From: Argopecten irradians
Lineage: Eukaryota; Mollusca; Bivalvia; Pectinida; Pectinidae
DNA length: 64,000 nucleotides
Direction: 5' to 3'
Assembly: GCF_041381155.1 (NCBI RefSeq)
Contig: NC_091135.1
Location: 61,354,567 to 61,418,566, forward strand
Shown in pieces: positions 33,496 to 47,500 of this stretch; position 1 is the stretch's first letter, and every line of letters starts with the position of its first letter. The notes under the pieces were generated by a model. The model was not told the DNA's origin and made no database searches. It saw only the letters and a list, made by a program, of their open reading frames with translations. Position numbers and translations under genes: made by a program.

Positions 33496-36155
33496 TATAA
33501 CCTCAACAAGCTGAGCGACTTTTAAAAACTTCTAATGTAAAATGACATAAATGTGCAAGACTTACAAGGAAAAGGAACGACACAGGCTACACGAATAAAT
33601 ATCCGATGAAGGTGAAGAAGGGTTCTGATTCTTTGTCTCCCACAACAAGAGATAGCAATGATCATGCTGGTCAGTCATTATAACATGACTGAGACTCTTA
33701 TTGTTTGCCAATCCAACTAGCTAGTAAATGTCTTTTTTTTTCAGCTAGGTGGCGAACTTGTTTGTGTTTCAGTGTTTATGAAGAATATGATATATTAGTC
33801 ACTTACCTAAACACTTTACTTTTGTTATAAATAGCCCTTCACAATCATTTTGACACTGTATTAAGATCAACCAAATCATTTGTGAAGTAAGGGGGTCATT
33901 GTATAACAATGTAGTCAACACTCACTGCACATTTTTTTTTAATTCATTAGAAACTATTTTGAATGTTAAAAACAATACCTTCCTACAGCCTTTGGAGGAC
34001 GCCTATGTGTGTTTTGTTTGTAATCTGAAGCATTGGTTAGGATTGGTGATGGTGAATATTACCAAGGAATAGAAAGTTTTAATCTGATAATGTCACACAA
34101 CTGCAGAGAACTCAGCAGACTTTGTATAACTAAACTTGTATTCATGATCAATCAGTTGCTGAGATAAATATGAAGAAGTTAAATAAGCCTTATCGTAGTT
34201 TTGAAGTCAACATAAAAAGCATTAGAGTATGTAAGGTTCAAATCACTGCGGGTGTAGTTTTTAATTTGATTAACAATGGTATTATGCTAGGGTAGTCATC
34301 ATAAAGTAATAATTAAACTGAAAATCCTGATACAACTGCTCTTGTGTGACAACCAAAACATTAAATTGCAAATGACCTATTTCTTCTTTAGTTCTGTTGT
34401 AACATGCAATACCAAGTGTTGTTATTCATGAAGAATGAACACTTGCTTTACTGCTGTAAATGATGGTAGACTGATAACTTCCGTAGTGACTTATACCGGT
34501 AAATCATATACAGTTATTAATACAATTGTATAGAAATTCAAGGCTTTGCTACTATATCTTGATATGTATAATGTTTGGGAAAGTCAAACTTGGTGACATA
34601 ATTACGTCACTTTTTGTGTATATGTATACATGTATATAAATGTTATTAATTATTAATGTGTCCTTGGTACATATAGTAATTGCACTAAATAGCAAACTTG
34701 TTTATTTGCCATCAATTAAGAATCCCTCATTGTTGAGTTTTTTTTGTTGTTTTTGCTGGGGTTTTTTTTTTTACTTATAATGGTATAAGTAATTGTTATG
34801 CATGGATTAAAACAGCACGACCACACCACATAACTGTATACATCTGTTTAAAACTCCTGCTATATTTATAGTATATGCAGCTGTGCTATTTGGGTCATTT
34901 GTGCATCTAATATATATATTTAATTAACCCCTTTTCTGTACAGAGCAATATTACAGTCTACAAAACAAAATAAAAGAATTAACTTGCTCAAACATTTTCA
35001 CAGTTATTCGGTGCTTTCTTAAACATTTGGTGTTGAAATTTTATTTCTGTGAATATAAAATTAACATTGCTCTTTGAAATCATCTGTAAAAACTGACTGC
35101 AAATTAAATAAGAACATGTAGTATTTAAAATCAAAACAGAATTGGAAATAGCAGCTTTGCTAGATTTCTGTTAAATGTTTACATTATGTATCATCGAGTG
35201 TTCATCTGGAAAAAACCATGTTCATGTATCAGGAACTGATACCTCGAGACACAGCCATACCTGTGTATTAATTCATCTTTATAAAGCAAGTACTGAGTAA
35301 TGTAGTTACCATGGCAATTAAAGTAAACTAAGTCAATGTATAGTAAATTTGTAAAATTATAATGGTAGTGATGGTTATAACATAATGACATCATGGGATA
35401 GGGATTTAGATGAAAAGTTGAATAGTGCCAAGTTACTTATTTTTACGGTTTGAAGTGGTAAATGTCTGTACATTGGGAGGGAAATGGTATTTCATTAAGT
35501 TATTATCTCCCCTTTTGTGTTTTTCATTTACACTAACTTAGTGCAATTGAACGCAAGTATGAGTACTATAGCTACATTAGCTTGTAGCTGTAGTAAAGAG
35601 GTTTTAAAAGGCAACTGTCTATAAAGGAAGATATTATAATGTAGATCAAGTACCACAATGTTTGTAATCTTATTTGATATGTGCTAAAATACTGCAATAT
35701 ATGTTACAATTATACAAACCCATTTTACATTTATATGAAGTGAAAGTGCATGATTGTATGGCGTTTTGAATAGTTATGTAGTGTTGAAGTGGAGGATAGA
35801 AAATGTGAATTGGACATTATGATTTGTATAATTATTGAGTTGTATAGATTATTTAAATTAGTGCTCATTCGTGTATTACTTAACTCTCAACACATCATAT
35901 CATATATAAATGAGAAGGCAGGTCATATTATACTGCACTGTTTGAGTTATAAGGTTTTGTAGTCAATTCTTTTTTCTTTCTCTTTTTTTTTTTTGCTAGC
36001 CAACGATAGATGTGGACATTTGTCCAACTTGTAATTGATAAAATTCATCTTCACTATAGAACAATATAGTGTAATACCAGATTTGATTTTATGAATTTTG
36101 AAACCCTAAAATAATGTCTGAATACCTGAAATAAAACTTGTTAAACAGAAGCTGT
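33496..36155 (+). other. Probable VAP 3' UTR
   Basis: From the VAP stop codon to AATAAA at 36130-36135, AT-rich with no competing coding region and no clear repeat. Length ~2.65 kb is inferred from the signal; a further AATAAA near 37996 could serve a longer form. Confidence 0.5.
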
Positions 36156-36944
36156 TGTGCATGTTAGAATTTCTTTGTCCACTACAGTAAGAGAATGTGA
36201 TGATAAATGAACTCTACCAAATACTACTGTAGCAGAAATGTTAGTTTGACTTTTCCCTCAGGCCTAGCCTATTGAATTGACATTTGGTGATAATGTGTGT
36301 TTACAAATTTTGTATTGCTATCTTTTGTGAGTGATGGAGGTATTTTTATATTAAGTCTGTTCCCAGTAAATTATTTTAACGCCTCATTTTCAAATGAATC
36401 ACAGAACAAAATCTTTCAATTGTACAATCAGCACTGGAAGTCATAAAGAATATCAAAAGATGTATACGGTATATATCTTGTGGAGGATCTCTAATTCTTG
36501 ATAGTTTTGGCACGATACATAACTTCTAGTACTGGTAGTGACTGGGACCATTTTTATTGAGAACTCTTATATTAATCGGGGAACAGAATCATAGTTTTAA
36601 GTATGCAAAATTGTGATCAAAATTACATGATGAAGGAACCTGTCTAGTAAAAATGTAATTTGATATTAGTTTGTTGAGTGACAGCTATATTTTGAAACCA
36701 TGTTAAATGTTTTTAACAGATGCTCATCTATGAAAATAGAGAATCGTGTGTGATAACAACATTTAGTCACAAGGTTAGTGAACACAATCAACAGGCTAGC
36801 AGACATCACTATGTATATACAGCAATTGACAAGAGGGGGAGGGGCCGGGGGTATCACACATTTACATTTGAGGGGTCAAATGCCAGTGCAGATAAGTGTT
36901 ATAGAGCCATGTTACTGGAGAACTATATGTAACACCTAACTGTA
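36156..36944. other. Intergenic, nothing recognised
   Basis: AT-rich sequence between the presumed VAP poly(A) site and the CA-rich minisatellite. No supported feature. Confidence 0.4.
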
Positions 36945-37805
36945 CACATGATTCACACACCATTCTGTGACACATGGACCCAACACAAGGTCAACAGATG
37001 AACCTACACACATAGCACACACACTCATAAAGGTATTGTGACATGTGCAGTACACATAGCACTCACATAATGGTGATGTAACATGTGTAGTACACATATC
37101 ACACACACACCGAAAGATGATGTGACATGTGTTATACACATAGCACACATACATAAAGATGATGTGGCATGTGTAGTACACATATCAAACACAAACACAC
37201 AAAGATGATGTGACATGTGTTATACACATAGCACACATACATAAAGATGATGTCGCATGTGTAGTACACATATCAAACACAAACACACAAAGATGATGTG
37301 ACATGTGTTATACACATAGCACACATACATAAAGATGATGTGGCATGTGTAGTTCACATTGCACACACGCACACAAAAAGATGATGTGACATGTGTTATT
37401 CACATAGCACACACATACACATATAAAGATGATGTGACATGTGTAGTACACACGTCACTCACACAATGGTGATGTGACGTATATTACACATAGCACACAC
37501 ACATTGGTGTTATGACATATGTATAACACATAGCACACACATAAAGGTATTCTAGCATGTGTGTTACACAAAGCACACACACACAAAAAAGGTGATGTGA
37601 TATCATGTGTATGTGTGATACACACATCACACACATAAAGGTGTTGTGATATGTTTATTACATGCAGCATACCGGTAAAGGTGTTGTGATGTGTATTGCA
37701 CATAGCACACACACACAATGGTGTTGTGACGTGTATTACATGTAGCACACCGGTATTACCCAGAGTACACATATATAATGGTGATGTGATATATGTGTTA
37801 CTCAT
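36945..37805. repeat. CA-rich minisatellite
   Basis: Irregular tandem units of about 55-65 bp built from CACATAGCACACACA, ATAAAGATGATGTGACATGT and GTAGTACACATA, about 14 copies. Open frames on the - strand across it (methionine/cysteine/histidine-rich) are by-products of the repeat. Confidence 0.8.
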
Positions 37806-38411
37806 TTCCTTGTATCTATGCTACAATATCCATGTTTTCCACTTCATTTGATTTTGTTATTATTTTCTTATGATATTTTGTTTCATGTATGATAATGCCC
37901 TTCCAGTGTTAAGTGTTGTTTTGACAGAAACACCCTGATAGTGATTTTATATAGTATATCTAATTTATGTTCATGTTATATGATCATTTAAGTCAATAAA
38001 ATTCCCATATTCATCACCTCAAACTTGTATGATTATTTGTTATTCCATTTAATAGTATATGTTAAAGACATTTATTAATTGTGATTTCATGTAATTTCTA
38101 TCAAAAAGGACTTCTACGTGTAATAATGATATCATTTTGGGCTGATAGTTGTAGCTGTGCATGTGTTTGATGTAGACTTTTAGTTTCCTTGATATTGATT
38201 TAAACCTTTCTTTAGTTCTTTTTCTGTTTCTATGTATTTTCGGTGTCTTTTGCCCACCTGAAGAAGATTATGTGAAATCACTTGCTTGGCATTCTGAGGA
38301 CATACCTATAAAATCAAAACCTGTCAATTTCTATGAGAAATCTCTCTGGAGTTTACACACAGAAACAACAACAACTAAGAGACTTGCATCCATAAGAATT
38401 TTCTACGGACA

Positions 38412-39066
38412 GGAAAATATCATCCTCGGTCCCAGGTGTTCGTCGCACTATCGCTCACTAATCCCTGGGACCATGGGTGCATTTGCCGTGGTTCTAATAA
38501 ATATTCATAAAACTGTCCACCAATGAACAAGCGTGTTCAAGTTATCGGCACACTTGTGCAGGTCCAGTCGATCACTATATAAGGAAGTGATGAACAAACA
38601 TGATGTCGCTGTCTACTTACCTGGCATCCATAATGCATTGCGTAACTCGTCCAATCGACTAAATTAAATGTGGTCATATGGTCACTTTTACTATGTATTT
38701 ACACAGGGGACCAACTCAATGTACCCTGTGTGTATTTACTATGCGAAAAGCACGTGTTATGTGTTCAATTATTTCTTTTGATTCCGGGTAAGTCATAAAA
38801 TAATTAAATGTTTGATTCTTTGAATGAAGAACGTACATATATCTACGTCCTTGAAATATATAATCAAAGTGTACCAAATGATATCCGAAGTCTTTTTTGA
38901 GATACGAAATTTGATTGCATCCGGCTGATTTCACCGAAGCCAATCAAATGACCAGAGTTTGGGTAATGAATTTTTCATGATAGTACGGCAAATGCGGCTC
39001 ATGGTCCCAGAGGTCAGTAAGCAATAGTACGACAAGCACCTGGGACCGAAGATGGGAAAATATATG
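38412..39066. mobile_element. TIR element with ~95-bp inverted ends
   Basis: 38412-38508 is the inverse of 38966-39066: TCGGTCCCAGGTG...TCCCTGGGACCATG...GCATTTGCCGT on the left, ACGGCAAATGC...CATGGTCCCAGAGG...CACCTGGGACCGA on the right. Each arm itself holds a small inverted pair (GGTCCCAGG / CCTGGGACC). One arm of the same family lies alone at 56985-57073. Non-coding. Confidence 0.75.
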
Positions 39067-39084
39067 GCTTATGTAAATATTTTT

Positions 39085-39232
39085 GTTACCACAAGCCCTC
39101 CACCTTTGGGTTACGAGTACGAATTCCATGTGCGACAGATGCAGACTTTCCTCCACCAATAAACCTGACACGTCCTTGAATGGCACTGACCTTTGACAGG
39201 ATGCTAAACCAATCAACCGAAATCAAATAAGA
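39085..39232 (+). mobile_element. tRNA-derived SINE, 5'-truncated
   Basis: Retains a B-box-like GGGTTACGAGTACGAATTCC, then CCTCCACCAATAAACCTGAC and CACGTCCTTGAATGGCAC, and an A/C-rich tail (CCGAAATCAAATAAGA). The same family, with its A-box region, is at 56113-56303. The LINE at 39233 is inserted in its tail. Confidence 0.7.
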
Positions 39233-39584
39233 TACTATTCCTCCTCAATTCATAAAGGGTGTCTCTCAATCAATTATAAAACCTCTTTATGTAATATTTA
39301 ATAATTCTATATCATCTGTTATGCTTCCTGATGTGTGGAAAAATGCCAATGTTACACCCATATATAAAGGTAAAGGTTTACGAAGTGATCCTTCTGATTA
39401 TAGACCTATTTCTGTGACCTCTATTTTTAGCAAAATTTTGGAAAAAATTGTGTTTAAAAATCTTTTTAACTATCTTTCCAGACATAACATAATCTCCTAA
39501 CATCAATCAGGATTTTTACCTAAAGATTCAACAATATCAACTATTAGCTATACATGTATATGACACAATTGTAAAACATTTGGA

Positions 39585-41236
39585 TAATGGCAAAGAAGCA
39601 AAGCTTTTGATCGTGTCTGGCATGATGGTTTAATATATAAGCTTAAAAAATATGGAATCGAAGGTAACATGTTGACATGGTTTTCATCCTATTATGAATA
39701 GGAGACAGAGAGTGGTCTTTGATGGATTCAAATCTACTTTTAAATCCATACAGGCGGGGGTACCACAGGGATCTGTCCTGGGACCATATCTCTATTGTAT
39801 ATTAATGATATTGGTGATGATATTTCTTCTAATGTAAAATTGTTTGCTGACGATACTTCCTTAATAAGTCTCATTGAAGGAAATAGACAGGAATCTGCCG
39901 AAATTCTTAATAATGATATGAGAAAAATATCTTTGTGGACTGAAAAATGGGGCATACTTTTTAATCCTGATAAAACTGCATCTCTTCTTTTCTCAAGGCG
40001 AGTTGACTCCCAAATATTAATTCCTGAATTATTTTTCAACAATACTAAAATTACTAATGTTACCAAACATAAGCACTTAGGAGTATATTTCAATTCAATG
40101 GCAAATTGGTCTACCCATATAAATTATATATATATGAGAATTTCTGTAAACCTACTCGGATTTGAAATTCAAAATTTTTGATAGAAAATTGTGTTTCAAA
40201 CTATTTTATACTTCCTTTATTCGACCCATTCTCGAGTATTCTAAATATATGGTCCTAAACAACCAATCAGTGGATTTTTAGTCAATAAAGCTTCAACAAG
40301 CAGTACGCATTATAACTGGTTTAAGAAGGGGAACAAGTCACGCTATTATTTATAAAGAATTGGCCTAGTACCACTTATTGACATCTACATCGAAACTTTT
40401 CTAATGGCAAAGAAGCAAAGCTTTTGATCGTGTCTGGCATGATGGTTTAATATATAAGCTTAAAAAATATGGAATCGAAGGTAACATGTTGACATGGTTT
40501 TCATCCTATTATGAATAGGAGACAGAGAGTGGTCTTTGATGGATTCAAATCTACTTTTAAATCCATACAGGCGGGGGTACCACAGGGATCTGTCCTGGGA
40601 CCATATCTCTATTGTATATTAATGATATTGGTGATGATATTTCTTCTAATGTAAAATTGTTTGCTGACGATACTTCCTTAATAAGTCTCATTGAAGGAAA
40701 TAGACAGGAATCTGCCGAAATTCTTAATAATGATATGAGAAAAATATCTTTGTGGACTGAAAAATGGGGCATACTTTTTAATCCTGATAAAACTGCATCT
40801 CTTCTTTTCTCAAGGCGAGTTGACTCCCAAATATTAATTCCTGAATTATTTTTCAACAATACTAAAATTACTAATGTTACCAAACATAAGCACTTAGGAG
40901 TATATTTCAATTCAATGGCAAATTGGTCTACCCATATAAATTATATATATGAGAAAGCATACAAAAGAATAAACATACTCGGATTACTGAAATTCAAACT
41001 TGATAGAAAATCACTTCAAACTATTTATACTTCCTTTATTCGACCCATTCTCGAGTATTCTAATATAGTATGGTCTAATTGCAACCAATCTCAGTGTGAT
41101 ATTTTGGAGTCAATTCAGCTTGAAGCAGTACGCATTATAACTGGTTTAAGAAGGGGAACAAGTCACGCTATTATTTATAAAGAATCTGGCCTAGTACCAC
41201 TTATTAAACGAAGACATCTACATCGAAACTTTTTTC
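39585..41236 (+). repeat. 817-bp tandem duplication inside the LINE
   Basis: 39585-40401 and 40402-about 41236 are two copies offset by exactly 817. The first ~545 bp are identical (117-residue stretches encode the same protein). The last ~260 bp of the first copy instead differ by many scattered small insertions and deletions, while the second copy stays readable as reverse transcriptase. Damage upstream of this point, including the deletion before AFDRVW, is shared by both copies. May be real or an assembly duplicate. Confidence 0.85.
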
Positions 41237-41769
41237 AATATATTTAATAAAAATTGCCCTTCTCATATTTATGAATTATTACAACCCTCTTTAAATATTA
41301 GTGTTAATTACCATTTCCGACATAACAGATTATTTAATGTTCCTGCAGATAGAACCCAGTTATATAAAAGCCAGTAATATAAACGCAGCTTTTCCCCGTC
41401 TATTATGACCGAGTGGAACGAACCGTCCTGTCCATTTCCTACAATGTCATCTGTTAGATCCATCAAAAGTTTTACAGTAAATACATATATCTTTGATAAT
41501 AGAGCTCAATGTTCCGATATTTTCAAATATAATGGGGATCGTATTTTGCTAGTAACCTTAATACGGATCTCTTTAATTCTCATCTCAGTGACAGTCCAGC
41601 CTGCCTGTGTGGATTTCAAAACGAAGATTGCGAACACTATTTTCTTTACTGTCCTTTATACGTCAACCCTAGACGGCTCCTTTTTAACTCTATCTTGGAA
41701 CTTGACAATGGTATACCACTGACAACACAAACATTTTTGCAAAGCTCTGAAAGACACGATAGTAACATT

Positions 41770-43110
41770 AACAAGGACATAGTCATTCAGATCCCCCGCC
41801 AATAGAGATATCAAAGCTGAAGTAAGTTGGATTGTGGAGACTTATGTGTATGAAAAAACCCAGGAAAAAGGAAGTTGTGCTAAAGAAAGATGGAGTATAA
41901 TTCAAGTAGAGCGGGGCTGCAATTGTTGAATCAGGTATACAGCCTTGACATTTATATTAGACTATATACACAAAGATGGGTGAAGTTTTGCAAAGTAACA
42001 TTTACCATTTACCATGATATTTTCAGCAATGTTTCCGTGGTAACGAAAAAAGTGCAAAAAATGAAAACCTAAAAATAGCAAAAGGTACTACTAGACCATA
42101 AAAAGAATATGTCTATGAAGTTTCGTGGAAATATCTCTGCTGGTTTTAGAGTTATGCTCCGGAAATGAACCTGCTACAAAAATATGATATTTTCAGCAAT
42201 GTTTCTATGGTTACAGAAAAAAGCACAAAAAGTGAAAACCTAAAAATAGCAAAAGGCACTACTAGACCATAAGAACAATGTGTCTATGAAATTTCATGGA
42301 AATATCTCTGCTGGTTTTAGAGTTGTGCTCCGGAAACGATTCTTACACAAAAATCTGCCATTTTCAGCAATGTTTCCATGGTTACAGAAAAAAGTACAAA
42401 AAGTGAAAACCTTAAAATAGCAAAAGGCACTACTAGACCATAAGACTAATGTGCCTATGGAGTTCCGTGCATATATCTCAACCGATTTTCCAGTTATGCT
42501 GCGGAAACGAACCTGGTACAAAAATATTATATTTTCAGCAATGTTTCCATGGTTACGGAAAAAGTGCAAAAAAGGAAAACCTAAAAATAGCAAAAGGCAC
42601 TACTAGACCATAAGAACAATGTGTCTATGATGTTTCATGGAAATATCTCTACTGGTTTTAGAGGTGTGCTCCGGAAACGATTCTTACACAAAACTCTGCC
42701 ATTTTCAGCAATGTTTCAATGGTTACAGTAAAAAGTACAAATACAAAAAAGTGAAAACCTTAAAATAGCAAAAGGCACTACTAGACCATAAGACCAATGT
42801 GTCTATGAAGTTTCGTGGAAATATCTCTTCTGGTTTTAGAGTTATACTCCGGAAACGAACCTGGTACAAAAATATGATATTTTCAGCAATGTTTCCATGG
42901 TTACGGAAAAAAATGCAAAAAATGAAAACCTAAAAATAGCAAAAGGCACTACTTGACCATAAGACCAATGTGTGTATGAAGTTTCGTAGAAATATCTCTA
43001 CTGGTTTTAGAGATATGCTCCGGAAACCATTCGTACGGACGGACGGACGGACGGACGGACGGACGGAACCCATTTGTATATCCCCCGCCAACTTCGTTGG
43101 GCGGGGGATA
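41770..43110 (+). repeat. Tandem-core element family A, inserted in the LINE
   Basis: Left end ACAAGGACATAGTCATTCAG then ATCCCCCGCCAA; about six ~171-bp units (AAAAATAGCAAAAGGCACTA, ATTTTCAGCAATGTTTCC); a (CGGA)7 tract at about 43035-43066; and an end hairpin TATCCCCCGCCAA-CTTCG-TTGGGCGGGGGATA at about 43070-43101. It is the inverse-oriented partner of 28741-32085, sharing even the same left-end words. Open frames on both strands are by-products. Confidence 0.85.
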
Positions 43111-43473
43111 ATAAAGCTATATTGGATAAAGTTCAGTGCTTTGTCAGAGATACCAATAGATTTCGCTGATTTTGTTGTATAGATTTCGTTGAGTTCGTTG
43201 AATATCTTGTAAAATCATTTTTTTCTATTTGTAATGATATGAACTAGGAGACATTTTGTATATGAAGTTTATCAATATCTAGCTTGATGTTTTAGGATAT
43301 TATCATCATTAAATAAATATAGCAATTCAAATTATTTATGTATATATCAATATTAATTTGTATGTACTGTTAATATGTAAGGAGAGGGCGTTTATAGGCA
43401 TGTTGTCTGTTGCCCAATTCCGATTGTCTGTAACATCTGACAATAAAATATTCTGAAATGAAATCAAATAAGA

Positions 43474-44551
43474 ACGAGATCATTAACATTCAATACATGC
43501 ATACAAACGTAAGACATATAATCAATTATTAATTTTGTGGTGCTTACACAGGGATTTGAGAATTAGTACAGTTTATCTACATTTATACCTACCAAAGTAT
43601 CCATAGACGTCTAGATCAAGAATCGGTAAAAAGCATACTCTACATTGTGTATAAAAGGAGATGAGTGAAATTAATATATAAGCTGTTTTCAGTTATAAAT
43701 TTTCAGACCCATGTGGTCCTAACTGACTCAATTTCATGTAAGGACTTGAAAAGTGTATGATTTTTTTCGCCGGTATTTCCTTTAAAATTTGGTATTGCAT
43801 TGCAATGCTGTTTAACATTCATGTAGTTTCTGGTTCCATGTATTACAAGCGTATTTCATTTGCCATCCTTTGCGTCAAAATGTCAGAGGTACGTGCTAAT
43901 GACATGGGATTTGTTGCCGGCTATATATATACATTAAATTCTTGTCTTGTCAAAATATATGAAAGTCCGATCGTTTAATTATATTTTTATAGTGTAAGCC
44001 AGGGTGATGACAATGATCCCTAGCCTTCAAGAACATAATACAACATGTGCTTGCTCAATGCTCTGCGAGCGCGAAAGTGGATTTGTATATCACCAAACTG
44101 ATTTTGATAAGAAAAAAAAACCATATGCAAATCGCATTGTTTTGTTATTGACATTTACAATTAATGAAGTTTGTGTAACTTAAAGTTATACCAAGTTATA
44201 TTTATTATGTTAGTGCAACATAATAGTAAAGGAAATAGAATGGAACCTTGACGGCCTCGTTACCAATTTGAGAAGTCCTTGCACGCGAAACTCCGTTCAT
44301 TAGTCAGATTGAACAGATTGCGCTGTATGTTTGTAGTTAGTACCTTAATTAGGGTTTTCAATGTGAGCAATGGACTTTTAGAAGCACCATTTTGCATTAC
44401 ACAACTGTTTGACAAACACAAATAAAATACATGTTGTACATTATGTCCGAAAGACCCTATTGGATAAAAAACATAATTACCTTTCGTTCTTTTTAATATC
44501 GTAAACTTATATTCTGTTTTCCAATAAGAATCCTAAACTACAGAATAATTT
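43474..44551. other. Intergenic and probable 3' UTR of the Kelch gene
   Basis: AT-rich. A minus-strand AATAAA (TTTATT at 44201-44206) could end the Kelch gene transcript ~350 bases after its stop. No other feature supported. Confidence 0.4.
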
Positions 44552-47500
44552 TCAAACAGCTTTTATTTCTTCATGTAAATATCTTCTACTTATTCCACTG
44601 ATGACACTATAATATTGATTTGACAGTCGTTTCCATGGCAAATTCACATTTCTACGAGGGTTTTGTTTTTGTGTGCGTAATTCAAACGCTCTCATTTCTG
44701 TCGACTCTGTCTTGTTGGATGTCCCGCCAATGATGTACAGCATTCCCCCGGAGTAGACACACGAGAAATCCATGAACGAAGATGCATGTGCTTTCCCTAG
44801 TAACACTGGATCCCTGCCGTATTCATATTCCATCACGTGACCTCGGGGACTTACTATATATAGAATATGTTCGTGCAACGCTATGTCGGTAAAGCTGCAT
44901 TGCATTGGGAGATTAGTTATTACACAACATGTTTGATTTTCCGTGTCAAAGCACTGAACAGCATCCGTGTACTCTCCAAAAGAGAGTGACCCACCGCACA
45001 CCAATATGTTGTAGCCTATCACCGCTGCAGATGCATCAGAGACTGGAAGCGCCAATGCCCCACAGTGGCGCCACAACTTCAGCCCAAAGTCGTACTGTTC
45101 TATACCAGATATGACGATGTGCACCTGGTTTCTTCCTCCTATAACATAAACGGAATCGCTTGTTGCAACAGCGACGTGTTCCGACCTTGCTTCTCTGAAT
45201 TTGGGCAAAGATGTCCATTTATTTTTGTTGATGTCATATTTAAAGAACACACATGGGTTACCTGAGCCTCCAGTCAGATATATAAACTGTCCAAAAGAAC
45301 ATGCGGCGAAGGCACTCCCTGGTTCATAGTTTGAAATCGAAGCTAGCTTAAACCATTGCTTAGTTTTGAAACTGAAACAGGCCACGTGTACACCAGTATC
45401 CTGACCACTAGCCCTGACCACCAGTAACACCTGTTCATTGCGCTGTCTTTCAGATGTACATGTAGTTTCCATGTCGGAATTGTCTATGACTGTCTGCATG
45501 AAGTTGCACGAATCCCTGGGAAATTTATTGTTTACCATTGCGGCAGTGATGCTCGACTTGTTTACGTCTTGAAGACTTACACTTCGAAGGAGAATTGTGA
45601 GATCTTCGTCTTGTCGATGGCACGATGAAAACCATTTCAGTACAGATTCGAAAACTTCCGTTTCGTCTGCAACGTCTAAATCGTCGTCTTTTATAAATTC
45701 AAGTAGCTGATCCCTCGACAATGAAGAGAATTCTTTGCTCCTGGTAACTTCATGGAAGTTGAGGACGATATACGACAATGCTTTATTTCGTAAAGATTCA
45801 AGGCTGTTCAGCTCTGCTAGTCTCAACACTCCAATTATATTGTCAGGATCTGCGTTGTTTATTAAGAATCTCTCGCACTGCACCTGTAATCTGCTGATCT
45901 GGAAATAGGAACACGTTGAAATAAGACTTTCAACATTCGTCACACTAATGTCTTCCTCTCCCAGATATACAGCGTTCAATATTCTCCTGAAATCAGTCTT
46001 TTTCACTCCGTATATATCGATCTCATCAGCGTCTGTTTCGCGCATCCCCGACAGAAACATTGTATCAAAAAATGGAGAAACTGCTGCGAGAATAGCTTTA
46101 TGGCACCGAAATGGTTGACCTTCGACCTTTAGTATAACGTCACTTAATGTGCCGTCTTTGTAACATTGCTGTAGTTTCGAAGAAAACTCTGTCATCCACG
46201 ACTTTCTGAGTTGGTTATTCGTTGTCAATTTACCTTTAACAATTTTCGGTTTATAGTTCAGGATGAAATTGATTTTTAGATCAGATGCAATTGGCTTCAT
46301 TTCATGCTTCAATATATCAGATGTGATTTCTGGTAAGGAGTACAACCAAGCAAGAACTACATCTAAAGGCCACGGAAGTTCGGGTAGTTTGATGACAGAC
46401 TTTCTCTTGTGTGTCGTGCTTATTTGTGGCATGAATGCATCCATCAATATCCTGTGGGCTCGAGAAGAACTTTTACCGTCGCCAATAGTGACGTCAGTGT
46501 GACGTTCTTCTTTCCATAGCCGACAGAGGCCGTCTAGTATATAGCCTGCGTGTGTTGAATCTCTGGGAGATTTCTCCTGTAAGCATAGAAAACAGATTAT
46601 AAACAGTACATAATTGTAGTAGAGTATGTTGTAGGTAAAACACGTGTTCCTATGATAATATAGATCCTATATACTATAGGAACAAACTAAGAGAGGAAGC
46701 TCGGTTAAAGCAGGACAAAGAAGAAGGCGTATTTTTGTACAAAGTGCGAGGACCGCCGTGGAATAGACGGGTCATCCGTTTTGAGAAACGAAACATATGA
46801 TAACATATAGCCATATTTGAACTTAATATGAACTCTACCTGTATATACAAATCAAGTATTAATTTCGATAATTCAATCTAAACTACTATAGATATGGATA
46901 TAGAGGCAATGTATGCCTGCATCCATCAAATTACTATATGATATAATGCTATTTTGTATTGAGAATTCCACCTTTGCGATACACATGTACATGCCTACAT
47001 TGTTCGTATAGGTCTGATACATGTATATATGTTTCTATTTTTCATCAAACTACACAAGGAGTCTACTCCACAACATAGAGTGCTGACCGTTTTATCACGC
47101 AGACAGCTGGCACTGAGCCATCGGAAACTATAAGGTTATCTAGAGCAAAGGGAGCTGCCTTCACACGAATCTACTGACCTAGTCAACAGACACTCAGAGC
47201 AGCCAATGTTGGTTTGACTGTGGTCATTAAAATAATCGATGTATCAATTTTATATTATATTACGGGGTTTAATTCACAACGAAAAGTGAATCTGAGTCAG
47301 GACGTGCCGGGTATAAAATCACACTTCGATATTATATTTTTGTTTTCGAGGTAAGGAAAGGAGAGATTAAACATTTTCAACATAATTTTATAATTAAGTT
47401 AAGGCCTACACGTACATCAATCATAGGCCCATTTAGCATATTGTATATACATGTATATATAATATAAATGTGACTTTTATAAATGCGACTTCAGTGAAGT

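Larger units (their letters stand above)
39233..43460 (+). mobile_element. LINE (CR1/L2/Jockey-type), 5'-truncated, with 13-bp TSD
   Basis: Flanked by AAATCAAATAAGA at 39220-39232 and 43461-43473. The reverse transcriptase is readable from KPLYVIFNNSISSVMLPDVW through NVTPIYKGKGLRSDPSDYRP, AFDRVWHDGL, AGVPQGSVLGP, INDIGDD and LFADDTSL. Downstream come NIVWSNCNQSQCDILESIQ, a CLCGFQNEDCEHYFLYCPLY knuckle near 41600-41670 and VQCFVRDTNRF after the insertion at 43110. The 3' end is GTTGCCCAATTCCGATTGTC ... AATAAAATATTCTGAAATG. In-frame stops (for example after RHNIIS near 39498), a small deletion before AFDRVW and a frame change after PQGSVLGP make it dead. It carries an 817-bp internal duplication and a family-A element. 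The endonuclease is missing. Confidence 0.85.

Noticed and set aside
36936-37805. Minus-strand frames rich in Met, Cys, His
   Set aside because: Created by the CA-rich minisatellite; no splice sites or conserved domain.
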